Below the pieces are notes generated by a model. That model did no database searches. It had not been told where the DNA came from and saw nothing but the letters and a program-made list of their open reading frames with translations. A DNA stretch of 64,000 nucleotides from JAHEJA01 sp965657215. Lineage in GTDB: Bacteria; Pseudomonadota; Alphaproteobacteria; Rhodobacterales; Rhodobacteraceae. How positions within the stretch are numbered: the stretch's first letter is position 1; each line of letters begins with the position of its first letter. Made by a program: the position numbers and the translations under genes. The stretch lies in NCBI GenBank assembly GCA_965657215.1, contig CBFHNR010000001.1, forward strand, positions 1 through 64,000, given 5' to 3'. Of this stretch, positions 43,980-52,620 are shown piece by piece.

Positions 43980-45413
43980 ATGGAATTTGGATTTACCACA
44001 GCGGCCTATGTTGTTGCCGCAGTACTCTTCATCCTATCCTTGGGTGGATTATCTGGCCAAGAAAGCGCGAAACGCGCCGTTTGGTACGGGATTGTTGGTA
44101 TGGGCTTGGCGGTATTCGCAACGCTCATCGGACCGGGCGCAGGCCTTTGGTTGCTCTCATTGGTGTTGATCGCTGCAGGTGGCGCAATCGGCTATCAATT
44201 GGCGTCCAAGGTCGAAATGACCCAAATGCCGGAATTGGTTGCGGGTATGCACGCGCTTGTTGGTTTGGCGGCTGTGTTTGTTGGCTATAACGCACATATT
44301 GAAATCGTGCGTGTGGCAGGCATGGAAGGCGACGCGCTTAAGGCGCTCGAAGGCTTTGCTGCGTTGATTGCGAAAAAGGCACCAGTCGAAATCGCAATCT
44401 TGCGCGTTGAGCTGTTCCTTGGTGTGTTTATCGGGGCGATCACGTTCACGGGCTCTGTCGTGGCTTATGGCAAACTCTCTGGTCGCGTGACTTCTGCGGC
44501 GGAAAAATTGCCCGGTGGTCATATGCTGAATGCAGCGGCTGCGGGTATCTCTGTCCTGACGCTGATTTGGTACATGAACTCAGGCGGTTTCTTCCCGCTC
44601 TTTATCATGACCCTTGCGGCATTGTTCATTGGCTACCACTTGATCATGGGTATCGGCGGCGCGGATATGCCTGTTGTTGTCTCCATGCTGAACTCCTATT
44701 CAGGTTGGGCAGCGGCGGCGATCGGCTTTAGCCTTGGCAATGATCTCTTGATCGTTGTTGGTGCGTTGGTTGGTTCCTCTGGTGCGATCTTGTCCTACAT
44801 CATGTGTAAGGCGATGAACCGTTCCTTCGTCAGCGTGATCTTGGGCGGCTTTGGTGGCACCTCTGGTCCTGCGATGGAAGTCGAAGGCGAACAAGTTGCG
44901 ATTGATGCCGAAGGTGTTGCCGCGGCATTGGACGAGGCAGATAGCATTGTGATCATCCCAGGTTACGGTATGGCGGTTGCTCAGGCCCAACAAGCGGTGT
45001 CTGAGATGACAAAACGCCTTCGTGACAAGGGCAAGACTGTGCGCTTTGCAATTCACCCCGTTGCGGGGCGTTTGCCAGGTCACATGAACGTTCTCTTGGC
45101 TGAAGCCAAAGTGCCCTATGACATCGTTCTAGAGATGGATGAAATCAACGATGATTTCCCTGAAACAGACGTAGCGATCGTGATCGGCTCAAATGACATC
45201 GTGAACCCAGCCGCACAAGAAGACCCCAACAGCCCCATCGCAGGTATGCCTGTTTTGGAATGCTGGAAGGCGAAGCAAGTCTTTGTTTCTAAACGTGGGC
45301 AGGGGACAGGATACTCAGGTATCGAAAACCCGCTCTTCTTCAAAGAGAACACTCGCATGTTCTATGGCGATGCGAAGGAAAGCCTTAATAAGCTACTGAC
45401 GCTTATCAACTAA
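43980..45413 (+). CDS. pntB: NAD(P) transhydrogenase subunit beta
   Basis: PntB supplies most of the membrane proton channel and the NADP-binding domain. The 477-residue protein has about nine membrane helices (residues 3-260), then the NADP domain with P-G-Y-G-M-A-V-A-Q-A-Q near residue 330, H-P-V-A-G-R-L-P-G-H-M-N near residue 360 and the C-terminal K-R-G-Q-G-T-G-Y block. AAGGGGGGTG precedes ATG 43980, 14 bases after pntA; longer frames reach back into pntA without similarity. Confidence 0.96.
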   Translation: MEFGFTTAAYVVAAVLFILSLGGLSGQESAKRAVWYGIVGMGLAVFATLIGPGAGLWLLSLVLIAAGGAIGYQLASKVEMTQMPELVAGMHALVGLAAVFVGYNAHIEIVRVAGMEGDALKALEGFAALIAKKAPVEIAILRVELFLGVFIGAITFTGSVVAYGKLSGRVTSAAEKLPGGHMLNAAAAGISVLTLIWYMNSGGFFPLFIMTLAALFIGYHLIMGIGGADMPVVVSMLNSYSGWAAAAIGFSLGNDLLIVVGALVGSSGAILSYIMCKAMNRSFVSVILGGFGGTSGPAMEVEGEQVAIDAEGVAAALDEADSIVIIPGYGMAVAQAQQAVSEMTKRLRDKGKTVRFAIHPVAGRLPGHMNVLLAEAKVPYDIVLEMDEINDDFPETDVAIVIGSNDIVNPAAQEDPNSPIAGMPVLECWKAKQVFVSKRGQGTGYSGIENPLFFKENTRMFYGDAKESLNKLLTLIN

Positions 45414-45440
45414 TTTCCTGAATAAACAATACTAAAGTAA

Positions 45441-45475
45441 GCTCGAGGTCGAAAGGTCTCGGGCTTTTCTCTTTT
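45441..45475 (+). terminator. pntB intrinsic terminator
   Basis: GCTCGAG (45441-45447) pairs with CTCGGGC (45458-45464) using one G-U pair, followed by TTTTCTCTTTT. It lies 28 bases after the pntB stop. Confidence 0.7.
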
Positions 45476-45565
45476 CAGACACATTTTTACCCCAAAGGAC
45501 ATCTAACACCGATCACAGTTAAATCGTTATCTTTTCATGAGTGGCTCACCTTGGGGAAGATTTCG

Positions 45566-46477
45566 ATGAAGCAATTGCCAGACAAGCTTTTAGACATCGC
45601 ATCAAAAGCACGGCTCAATGGATTTTACAAAGATTTTGAACAACATTTCGCTGTCTTCTTGGAACGCAGCGATACGCTAGTTGTAACCTTTGATAACAAG
45701 AAATCCACATCATTGGAGGGCCCGCGCTATCCTTGGGCGTATAAATTCATTGAAAAGCTTGGGGCCTCTCACCTTGGGATTATGACCAAGCGGCGTAACG
45801 ATTGGTTTCGCCAAACTGATTTGTTAGATTTCTTTGACGAGCTTACGGATACAGATTTCTTTGATCAATTCTCAAAAGTGATCTTTTACGGAAGCTCAAT
45901 GGGCGGCTATGGCGCGGCCTCGTTTAGTGCGGCGGCCTTTGGGTCTCATGTGATCCTCTACAGCCCTCAGACGACCTTGTTCAAACAGATCACCCCTTGG
46001 GAAACGCGCTATGAACGCGCGTACAAGCGTGGCAATTGGGATGATCCTCGGTATCGGGACGGTGCGGCCTCGCTCAAGCTCGCAAGCCGCGTGGATGTGT
46101 TTGTGGATCCCTATTTTGAAGTGGATTGGAGACATGCGGATCGCTTGGATCGGCGCAATACACACTATCATTTCTTGCCGTTCCAAGGTCACCAAGTTCC
46201 AGAAATCTTGATGAGCTTGAAAGGGTTTCAACCCTTTTTGATGAATCTCATGAATGATGTCGAAAACACGCATTCCTTTAGCGATGTCTATCGCGGTCGC
46301 CGTGATGTTCAGGATTATGTGCGTAACTTGGCCAATGCTGCCTTTGACAAAGGCCAAGCGGTCAGAGCCGATATCATCATGGAAGCTGCCTCACAGATAA
46401 ATCCAACATGGCGGTTCCCGAAATTCAAACGCATGGCAACAGAAAAGCTCGAAGAGACGATGTTGCTGTCGCTCTGA
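45566..46477 (+). CDS. Protein of unknown function with serine-hydrolase-like nucleophile elbow
   Basis: The 303-residue protein has Y-G-S-S-M-G-G-Y-G-A near residue 108, the G-x-S-x-G-G elbow of an alpha/beta hydrolase, with D-P-Y-F-E-V-D and G-H-Q-V-P as possible Asp and His contributors. No signal peptide or membrane segment is seen. From memory, relatives in Rhodobacteraceae are sometimes labelled phosphoadenosine phosphosulfate reductase; I see no motif supporting that. I start at ATG 45566; a TTG at 45551 is in frame. Confidence 0.7.
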   Translation: MKQLPDKLLDIASKARLNGFYKDFEQHFAVFLERSDTLVVTFDNKKSTSLEGPRYPWAYKFIEKLGASHLGIMTKRRNDWFRQTDLLDFFDELTDTDFFDQFSKVIFYGSSMGGYGAASFSAAAFGSHVILYSPQTTLFKQITPWETRYERAYKRGNWDDPRYRDGAASLKLASRVDVFVDPYFEVDWRHADRLDRRNTHYHFLPFQGHQVPEILMSLKGFQPFLMNLMNDVENTHSFSDVYRGRRDVQDYVRNLANAAFDKGQAVRADIIMEAASQINPTWRFPKFKRMATEKLEETMLLSL

Positions 46478-46586
46478 TGCAATGTATGCGATTGTATTCG
46501 CTTAATTATCTGAAATATCAGGATTTTTAATTTACAGGTCGATATGTTTGTCTATAACTTGAGGGCAAAGTTATAGGAATTTGACT

Positions 46587-47867
46587 ATGTCCCCTGTTCA
46601 GGATCACGCGCTTCGCTATCCTTTGGCAAATGAATTACATGCACGTCCGTTTCCCTCGATGAGCGGATCGGGCACTGTTGCCTATCTTGCGTTGAAATGC
46701 CCTCAAAATGCGGCCTCGCGCAATCGCGATCAAGATTTCCAAGATTTGACAGCCTTGCTTGATAAATTTGGAACACCGCATCCACAACAAGGCGTCAACC
46801 ATTTTTTCGGCCCCCTCGGGCGCTTTATGTTGAAATGGGAACAGCACACTGAATTTGTGACCTACACGGTGTTTTCACCAGTGTTATCGGACGTGCCCTT
46901 TGATGCGAGCAATTTTTCTGTGTTTCCAGAATCCTGGCTCAGCAGCTTACAATCGGTTCGGGTGACGTCGGCCATTATTCGTGTCGAAGGTTACAAAACG
47001 GACCGCGATGTCGAAGGTAAATTGGGTCAGTGGTTCGTTCCTGAAAGTGTTGCTGCCAGCGCGGTATTAGGGAATGCCGCGATTGCAGCCGGGGACTTTC
47101 GTATTGACGAAGCAGGGCATCAACGCTTTGCGCTCTTTGTGAATAAAGGAACAGGTGAACGACGGATCGGTCGGATTATTCAACGCTTGTGCGAAATAGA
47201 AACCTACAAGGCTATGTCCATGCTTGGCTTTTCGCGTGCGCGTGAAGCCTCCATTCGAATGGGTCAGATAGACAGTGAATTATCCCAATTGATGGCTGCT
47301 ATGACAGACCATAAGGCGCCCGCTGACAAGACTTTGGATAAATTGTTACAAGTCTCCGCCGAATTAGAACAGCTCTCTGCACAGAGCGCCTATCGCTTCT
47401 CTGCGACCAAAGCTTATCAAGCGATTGTTGCGCAACGTATTGAGGTGTTGCGAGAGGATCGCTTTGAAGGTCGCCAAACCTTTCAGGAATTTATGATGCG
47501 GCGCTACGAGCCTGCGATGCGGACGGTTGTGTCAACAGAGGATCGTCTGAGCGCTATGGCCAATCGGGCGATGCGGGCGGGGGACTTGCTGCGAACACGC
47601 GTTGATGTGGAACGCTCTGCGCAAAACCAATCCCTTCTTGAAAGCATGGATCGGCGGGCGGATTTGCAATTGCGATTGCAGGAAACCGTCGAAGGTCTGT
47701 CCGTGGTCGCAATTAGCTATTATGCCGTGTCTTTGGCCAGCTATCTATTTTATCCCCTTGCCGACCCCATCGGGGTAAGCAAAGGGATGATTACGGCTGT
47801 GCTTACTCTGCCGGTTGTTGCATTGGTGTGGATGATGGTCCGCTCAATACGGCGTCGGATGGATTAG
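46587..47867 (+). CDS. DUF3422 family membrane protein
   Basis: The 426-residue protein matches DUF3422, starting with H-A-L-R-Y-P-L-A-N-E-L-H-A-R-P. The central part is helical and coiled-coil rich, and two membrane segments close the protein (about 375-392 and 398-417), with a basic end. Function unknown. ATG 46587 is used; TTG 46581 is possible. Its 3' end runs 65 bases into the convergent transporter gene. Confidence 0.85.
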   Translation: MSPVQDHALRYPLANELHARPFPSMSGSGTVAYLALKCPQNAASRNRDQDFQDLTALLDKFGTPHPQQGVNHFFGPLGRFMLKWEQHTEFVTYTVFSPVLSDVPFDASNFSVFPESWLSSLQSVRVTSAIIRVEGYKTDRDVEGKLGQWFVPESVAASAVLGNAAIAAGDFRIDEAGHQRFALFVNKGTGERRIGRIIQRLCEIETYKAMSMLGFSRAREASIRMGQIDSELSQLMAAMTDHKAPADKTLDKLLQVSAELEQLSAQSAYRFSATKAYQAIVAQRIEVLREDRFEGRQTFQEFMMRRYEPAMRTVVSTEDRLSAMANRAMRAGDLLRTRVDVERSAQNQSLLESMDRRADLQLRLQETVEGLSVVAISYYAVSLASYLFYPLADPIGVSKGMITAVLTLPVVALVWMMVRSIRRRMD

Positions 47868-48879
47868 CATCCACCAATCGATGCGTGAGGACTGCGCCGC
47901 CGGCAATAGCGAATAAGGCCAAGATTGTCGCAACCGAGAAAGTTGGAATACCCGCAAGACCCGCGCCGATTGTGCAGCCACCTGCTAAGACGGCACCAAC
48001 ACCCATAAACACCGCACCAAGCGCATAGCGACCTGTTTGGCGGGGGCTCTCAAAGCTCTGCCATGTGAAGGTTTTGAACGCCAATGATGCGATGAGCGCG
48101 CCCGCCAATGTTCCCCCGATCAAACCTGTCCCAAATCCTGCAGGGATTGAGGTGGAGGCCACTGTCCAAAACAGAGCTTCGGTTGTTGGGGCAGTGAAGG
48201 ACAAGCTTTCCATAGTAATAGGGTCAAAATCATCATATAGGACATAGCCTGTTCCAACCCAAGCGGTTGGGACCAGTAGACCGATCAAGACCGCTAAGGC
48301 TAAATGAGATGGTTTGTTCTGAGATTTGACAGCCGTCCAAAGCGCAAGCACCACGAGCGCCAACGTTAAGGCCCAAGCAGGGACCAGACGTGTCAGATCA
48401 ATGGCATCGCCCAAGTCTAATGTGACCGAACCAGCTAGGGACTGAAATGGAGACAAGACACCTTTTAGGGTGGCATGTGCGACGACTGCAAAGATCAAAA
48501 TCACTGTGGCGGCACGCAGGTTTCCAGAGGCGGATAAAATGGTAAGCCGCGACACACATCCGCGCGTCAACACCATGCCCGCCCCAAACAAGCCGCCACC
48601 AATCAAGATAGAGAGGATAGGCAATTCTGAGACCATAAACCTGTGATCGTCAAAGGCGATGAGCCCTGAGAAAATCGCGAACTGAACGCCAACCGTTGCC
48701 GTGGCAAGCGCCAAGAGCCAAACGCCCCAAGCTTGACGACGATCTTCCCCAACAAGGCTGCGGCGAAAACAGAATTTGCTACGCTCGGCGAGAAAGCCAA
48801 AAGCGGCTCCGACGAGGAGGGCGAACATGACAGAGACCTGAGGGGCTGTCAGAGTTTCAAAACCGAGATCTTCGAACAT
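47803..48879 (-). CDS. YeeE/YedE family sulfur-compound transporter
   Basis: The 358-residue membrane protein has about nine hydrophobic segments and the conserved Cys motifs of the YeeE/YedE (TsuA-like) family: R-S-K-F-C-F-R-R near residue 37, T-R-G-C-V-S-R near residue 105, and G-G-C-T-I-G-A-G near residue 300. Characterised members take up thiosulfate. I start at ATG 48879, preceded by AAGGAG. The last 65 bases overlap the convergent DUF3422 gene. No ATTC-N8-GAAT site is seen upstream. Confidence 0.88.
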   Translation of the reverse strand: MFEDLGFETLTAPQVSVMFALLVGAAFGFLAERSKFCFRRSLVGEDRRQAWGVWLLALATATVGVQFAIFSGLIAFDDHRFMVSELPILSILIGGGLFGAGMVLTRGCVSRLTILSASGNLRAATVILIFAVVAHATLKGVLSPFQSLAGSVTLDLGDAIDLTRLVPAWALTLALVVLALWTAVKSQNKPSHLALAVLIGLLVPTAWVGTGYVLYDDFDPITMESLSFTAPTTEALFWTVASTSIPAGFGTGLIGGTLAGALIASLAFKTFTWQSFESPRQTGRYALGAVFMGVGAVLAGGCTIGAGLAGIPTFSVATILALFAIAGGAVLTHRLVDANPSDAVLSGPSSTPMQQPAE

Positions 48880-49156
48880 AGTATTCTCCTTGATTGAGGA
48901 ATTATGTTCCAAATGATGAAGAAAACGACGTAATGCAAGGGGCGGGAAAAGTCATTGAGTACATGAATACAGAATTTTGTTCTGGATGTTTGGCTGTGCT
49001 GAGGTCACTGTTCCAAAGCTGAGAGCAGGAACGAATGATATTGTTATTGCTCCGTCTAAGTTGGACATATGGTTTTATTTGAACATCTGCATTTATTTGA
49101 CCCCTTATGCGTTCTGTGAAACACTAAATGTGCAGTATCGCCAAAGGACCCGCCCC

Positions 49157-50317
49157 ATGCCAATCAAGAACCGTTTCGCTGACCTCCATTCAGAAATCAC
49201 CGCATGGCGTCGTGATTTGCACGAACATCCTGAAATCTTGTTTGACACACATCGCACCTCAGCCGTGGTTGCGCAAAAGCTCAAGGAATTTGGCTGTGAC
49301 GAGGTTGTAACTGGGTTAGGCCGCACTGGCGTTGTTGGTGTGATCAAAGGCAAAGTGGACACAAACGGCAAGGCCATTGGGCTGCGCGCAGATATGGATG
49401 CCTTGCCCATACACGAACAAACGGGGCTTGAGTATGCATCCAAGACAGATAGCGCGATGCATGCCTGTGGTCATGATGGTCATACGGCTATGTTGCTTGG
49501 CGCGGCAAAATATCTGACAGAGACGCGCAATTTTGATGGCACCGTTGTTGTGATCTTTCAACCCGCCGAAGAAGGCGGCGGTGGCGGCAAGGAAATGTGC
49601 GATGATGGCATGATGGAGCGCTTTGGCATCCAAGAAGTCTACGGTATGCACAACTGGCCCGGTATGGAGGTTGGCCAATTCGCAATTCGTCCAGGGGCAT
49701 TCTTTGCGGCCACCGATGTGTTTGAAATTGAAATCGAAGGCAAGGGGGGCCATGCCGCCAAACCGCATGAAACCGTCGATAGCACCGTTGTTGCCTCGCA
49801 TATGGTCCTTGCTCTGCAATCCATCGTCAGCCGAAATGCTGACCCTGTTGAACAATTGGTCGTTTCGGTGACGTCTTTTGAAACCTCATCAACCGCCTTT
49901 AATGTCATTCCACAGCGAGTGACGCTCAGGGGAACTGTGCGCACGATGAATGCTGATATTCGTGATCTTGCGGAGCGGCGAATTGGCGAGATTGCCAAAA
50001 ACTGCGCTGAAACCTTTGGGGCCAGCGCGACGCCCGTCTATACGAGGAACTATCCAGTCATGGTCAATTCCGAAGAGCAAACGCAGTTCGCGGCCCAAGT
50101 CGCGACCTCAGTAAGTGGCGGATGCGCAGATGCGCCCTTGATCATGGGCGGCGAAGATTTCGCCTTTATGTTAGAAGAACGGCCAGGCGCCTATATCTTG
50201 GTCGGAAACGGACCAACGGCGCCCGTGCATCATCCAGAATACAATTTCAATGACGATGCGATCCTAAGCGGATGTAGCTGGTGGGCCGAAATTGCCGAAC
50301 AACGGATGCCAGTCTAA
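49157..50317 (+). CDS. M20-family amidohydrolase (hippurate hydrolase type)
   Basis: The 386-residue M20D peptidase-like enzyme has the metal-site motifs R-A-D-M-D-A-L-P near residue 77, H-A-C-G-H-D-G-H near residue 98, P-A-E-E-G-G-G-G near residue 136, the dimerisation domain with G-H-A-A-K-P-H, and the last ligand His in H-H-P-E-Y. Family members hydrolyse N-acyl amino acids such as hippurate or N-acetyl amino acids. ATG 49157 has AAAGGA upstream; the frame is open to 48977 without similarity. Confidence 0.9.
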   Translation: MPIKNRFADLHSEITAWRRDLHEHPEILFDTHRTSAVVAQKLKEFGCDEVVTGLGRTGVVGVIKGKVDTNGKAIGLRADMDALPIHEQTGLEYASKTDSAMHACGHDGHTAMLLGAAKYLTETRNFDGTVVVIFQPAEEGGGGGKEMCDDGMMERFGIQEVYGMHNWPGMEVGQFAIRPGAFFAATDVFEIEIEGKGGHAAKPHETVDSTVVASHMVLALQSIVSRNADPVEQLVVSVTSFETSSTAFNVIPQRVTLRGTVRTMNADIRDLAERRIGEIAKNCAETFGASATPVYTRNYPVMVNSEEQTQFAAQVATSVSGGCADAPLIMGGEDFAFMLEERPGAYILVGNGPTAPVHHPEYNFNDDAILSGCSWWAEIAEQRMPV

Positions 50318-50329
50318 GACAGGTCTGAC

Positions 50330-51337
50330 TTATCCGCCTGTGTGGCTCATGTGACGGGTCATTTGGCCTGTGATTTCTTGGCGGGAATAGTCGAAGTCAT
50401 GGCCCTTGGGTTTATGGGAAATTGCGTTTCTGATTGCGTTTTCAAGTGGGGTTTCGCTATCTGGGAAATCCCTTAAGGGCTTGCGTAAATCGGCATTATC
50501 CTCTTGGCCCAAGCACATGAAGAGCTCTCCAGTACAGGTGAGGCGAACACGGTTACAGCTTTCGCAGAAGTTATGCGTCAGAGGCGTGATAAAGCCAATC
50601 TTTTGACCCGTTTCTTCAAGCTTTACATAGCGTGCAGGTCCGCCTGTGCGTTCGGATAACTCGGTCAAGGTATACTGTTGCGCCAAAGTTTTTCGCAGAT
50701 CGCTGAGCGCCCAATATTGGCCGATCCGATCCTCACCGCCAAGATCGCCCATTGGCATCACTTCGATCCAGGTCAAATCCATATCACGCTCTGCGCACCA
50801 TGTTGTCATTGCGAACACTTCGTCTTCGTTAAATCCCTTTAGGGCAACGGCATTCAGTTTTACACGAAGGCCAGCCGCTTGGGCCGCATCAATCCCGCGC
50901 AAAACTTGGGGCAATCGACCCCATCGCGTCACACGTGCAAATTTGGCTTCATCCAAAGTATCCAATGAGACATTGACCCGCCGTACACCCGCCGCATAAA
51001 GATCGCTTGCGTATTTTTCGAGCTGCGATCCATTCGTGGTCAAGGTTAATTCCTTGAGCGCGCCGCTGTCGAGATGACGCGACATGCTCTGGAAAAAGCT
51101 CATAATTCCACGACGAACAAGCGGCTCTCCGCCTGTTATGCGCAATTTCTCAACCCCAAGTTTGACAAAGGTCGAACACATGCGGTCCAATTCCTCTAAC
51201 GTCAAAAGCTCTTTTTTAGGAAGAAACTGCATATTTTCAGCCATGCAATAGACACAGCGAAAATCGCAACGGTCGGTTACCGAAACACGCAAGTAAGTGA
51301 TCGCGCGTTGAAAGGGATCAATAAGAGGAGCTGTCAT
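50330..51337 (-). CDS. moaA: GTP 3',8-cyclase MoaA
   Basis: MoaA is the radical SAM enzyme that starts molybdenum cofactor synthesis. The 335-residue protein has the N-terminal cluster motif C-D-F-R-C-V-Y-C (C-x3-C-x2-C), R-I-T-G-G-E-P-L near residue 73, the C-terminal cluster in N-F-C-E-S-C-N-R-V-R with a third Cys downstream, and the essential C-terminal Gly-Gly. I start at ATG 51337; the frame is open to 51409. Divergent from the lipoprotein gene. Confidence 0.95.
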   Translation of the reverse strand: MTAPLIDPFQRAITYLRVSVTDRCDFRCVYCMAENMQFLPKKELLTLEELDRMCSTFVKLGVEKLRITGGEPLVRRGIMSFFQSMSRHLDSGALKELTLTTNGSQLEKYASDLYAAGVRRVNVSLDTLDEAKFARVTRWGRLPQVLRGIDAAQAAGLRVKLNAVALKGFNEDEVFAMTTWCAERDMDLTWIEVMPMGDLGGEDRIGQYWALSDLRKTLAQQYTLTELSERTGGPARYVKLEETGQKIGFITPLTHNFCESCNRVRLTCTGELFMCLGQEDNADLRKPLRDFPDSETPLENAIRNAISHKPKGHDFDYSRQEITGQMTRHMSHTGG

Positions 51338-51421
51338 GTTGGGTAAGCTATGCGCATGTGCATACTCTCGCAAGAGGGTTGGCGACTGTTTTTGCCATTC
51401 TGCGACCAAAAGGGGGAAGCT

Positions 51422-51925
51422 ATGTTGAAACGTTTTGTGGGTTTAGGTGGAATTGCCTTAGTCTTGAGTGGGTGTAGTGATTTGGAGCAGACCTTTGGTG
51501 AGACACCAGAGCCAATCGACGCCCCAGTCGAAATTGCTCAAACCAGCGCTGTGAGCCCTGTAAAGCCACCACCCGTTATTCAAAATACCGGCGCACCGCG
51601 TGCGCCTGAGGTTTTGGATATCGCCACCACCGAAGAGCGAACAGAGGCCACAACGATCACAGCTGTCAATAACGAGAAAAACCTAGGCATTGCGATTGCG
51701 GCCTTGGGTAATCCAGCGGAAACTGGATTTTGGGTGAAATCAGATTTGGTCGCTAGCCCGACCAAAGGGCGCATCACTGATTTGGCCAGTGGGAAAAAGG
51801 TAAATGTCGATCTATTCCCTGCGGAAACCGCGCAGTCAGGTACTCAAATCAGCTTGTCAGCAATGCGAGCGTTGGACGTATCCTTGATTGATCTACCAGA
51901 GGTCCAAATCACACAGGTGAATTAA
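51422..51925 (+). CDS. Lipoprotein of unknown function
   Basis: The 167-residue precursor has a short signal peptide with lipobox L-V-L-S-G-C (Cys near 18), a Pro-rich disordered stretch (about 25-65) and a compact C-terminal domain including T-G-F-W-V-K-S-D-L-V and K-G-R-I-T-D. From memory, relatives are labelled D-galactarate dehydratase in databases, but nothing here supports such an enzyme. ATG 51422 has GGGGGAAG upstream. It overlaps the convergent AlkD-like gene by four bases. Confidence 0.8.
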   Translation: MLKRFVGLGGIALVLSGCSDLEQTFGETPEPIDAPVEIAQTSAVSPVKPPPVIQNTGAPRAPEVLDIATTEERTEATTITAVNNEKNLGIAIAALGNPAETGFWVKSDLVASPTKGRITDLASGKKVNVDLFPAETAQSGTQISLSAMRALDVSLIDLPEVQITQVN

Positions 51926-52617
51926 TCCTCAAGATGGCGCCGGGCTTCGCGACGCGCAAAGGGTTTCATGCGCTCACCATAGGTGTCGATGAATTGTATG
52001 GCCCGTTCGCGATCATGTTTGGATAAATCACGTACCCACCATCCGATGGCCTTTTGGATGAACCAGTCATGGTCGTCCACATAGCTTGCAGCCCAGCCCA
52101 AAATACGGTCACGAATGACGAGGTCCTCAGGTTTGGGGTGGTTCTGTTTTGTCCAAGGAAGGGTAATCACAAGCGCCGCCCGACGTTCCCACATGTGTTC
52201 GCTCATGGTCCACGTTTCGACCTCATCAATCCGAGCAGGATCCGCAACGAGCCGTTTTTGCCCCGCCATGCACACATGATCCGCAATCGCCCAGCTATCA
52301 AAATCATGTCGCCACGAGGCCAGTAAATCCCAAGCGCCTTGATCATCAGGCTTAATGCGCGCCTGCGTCAAAAGCTTGGCGGCGCCTATGCGTGCTTCGA
52401 AGATGTTTGTGTCCCACAACGAGGCGGCCAAGGCCAGGCGTTGATCTACAGTGAGGCTCCGCCTCCACGCCATAGTCAGCTCGTTTAAGGTGGGGTTGGT
52501 CACGCCCAAGTAGGGGCGGTCCACTTTGTGATAGCCCCGTGCGCCTTCTGCACGTCCAGGCTCAACATGTTGTGACAGGATAGCGAGCGCATCCTCTGCG
52601 GTTAATGGGGCTGTCAC
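51922..52617 (-). CDS. AlkD-like DNA alkylation repair family protein
   Basis: The 231-residue protein is helical with HEAT-like repeats and matches the DNA alkylation repair (AlkD/AlkC) family: G-V-T-N-P-T-L-N-E-L, W-D-T-N-I-F-E-A-R, F-D-S-W-A-I-A-D-H and W-F-I-Q-K-A-I-G-W-W. Characterised members are glycosylases for alkylated purines; activity here is inferred. It starts three bases before glmS ends in the minus-strand order glmU-glmS-alkD, so it may share that message. Confidence 0.85.
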   Translation of the reverse strand: MTAPLTAEDALAILSQHVEPGRAEGARGYHKVDRPYLGVTNPTLNELTMAWRRSLTVDQRLALAASLWDTNIFEARIGAAKLLTQARIKPDDQGAWDLLASWRHDFDSWAIADHVCMAGQKRLVADPARIDEVETWTMSEHMWERRAALVITLPWTKQNHPKPEDLVIRDRILGWAASYVDDHDWFIQKAIGWWVRDLSKHDRERAIQFIDTYGERMKPFARREARRHLED

Positions 52618-52620
52618 GCT

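Noticed and set aside
48880..49156. SqrR-type site before the YeeE/YedE transporter
   Set aside because: No ATTC-N8-GAAT occurs in this interval, so I do not link the transporter to the 40.4-kb operator.
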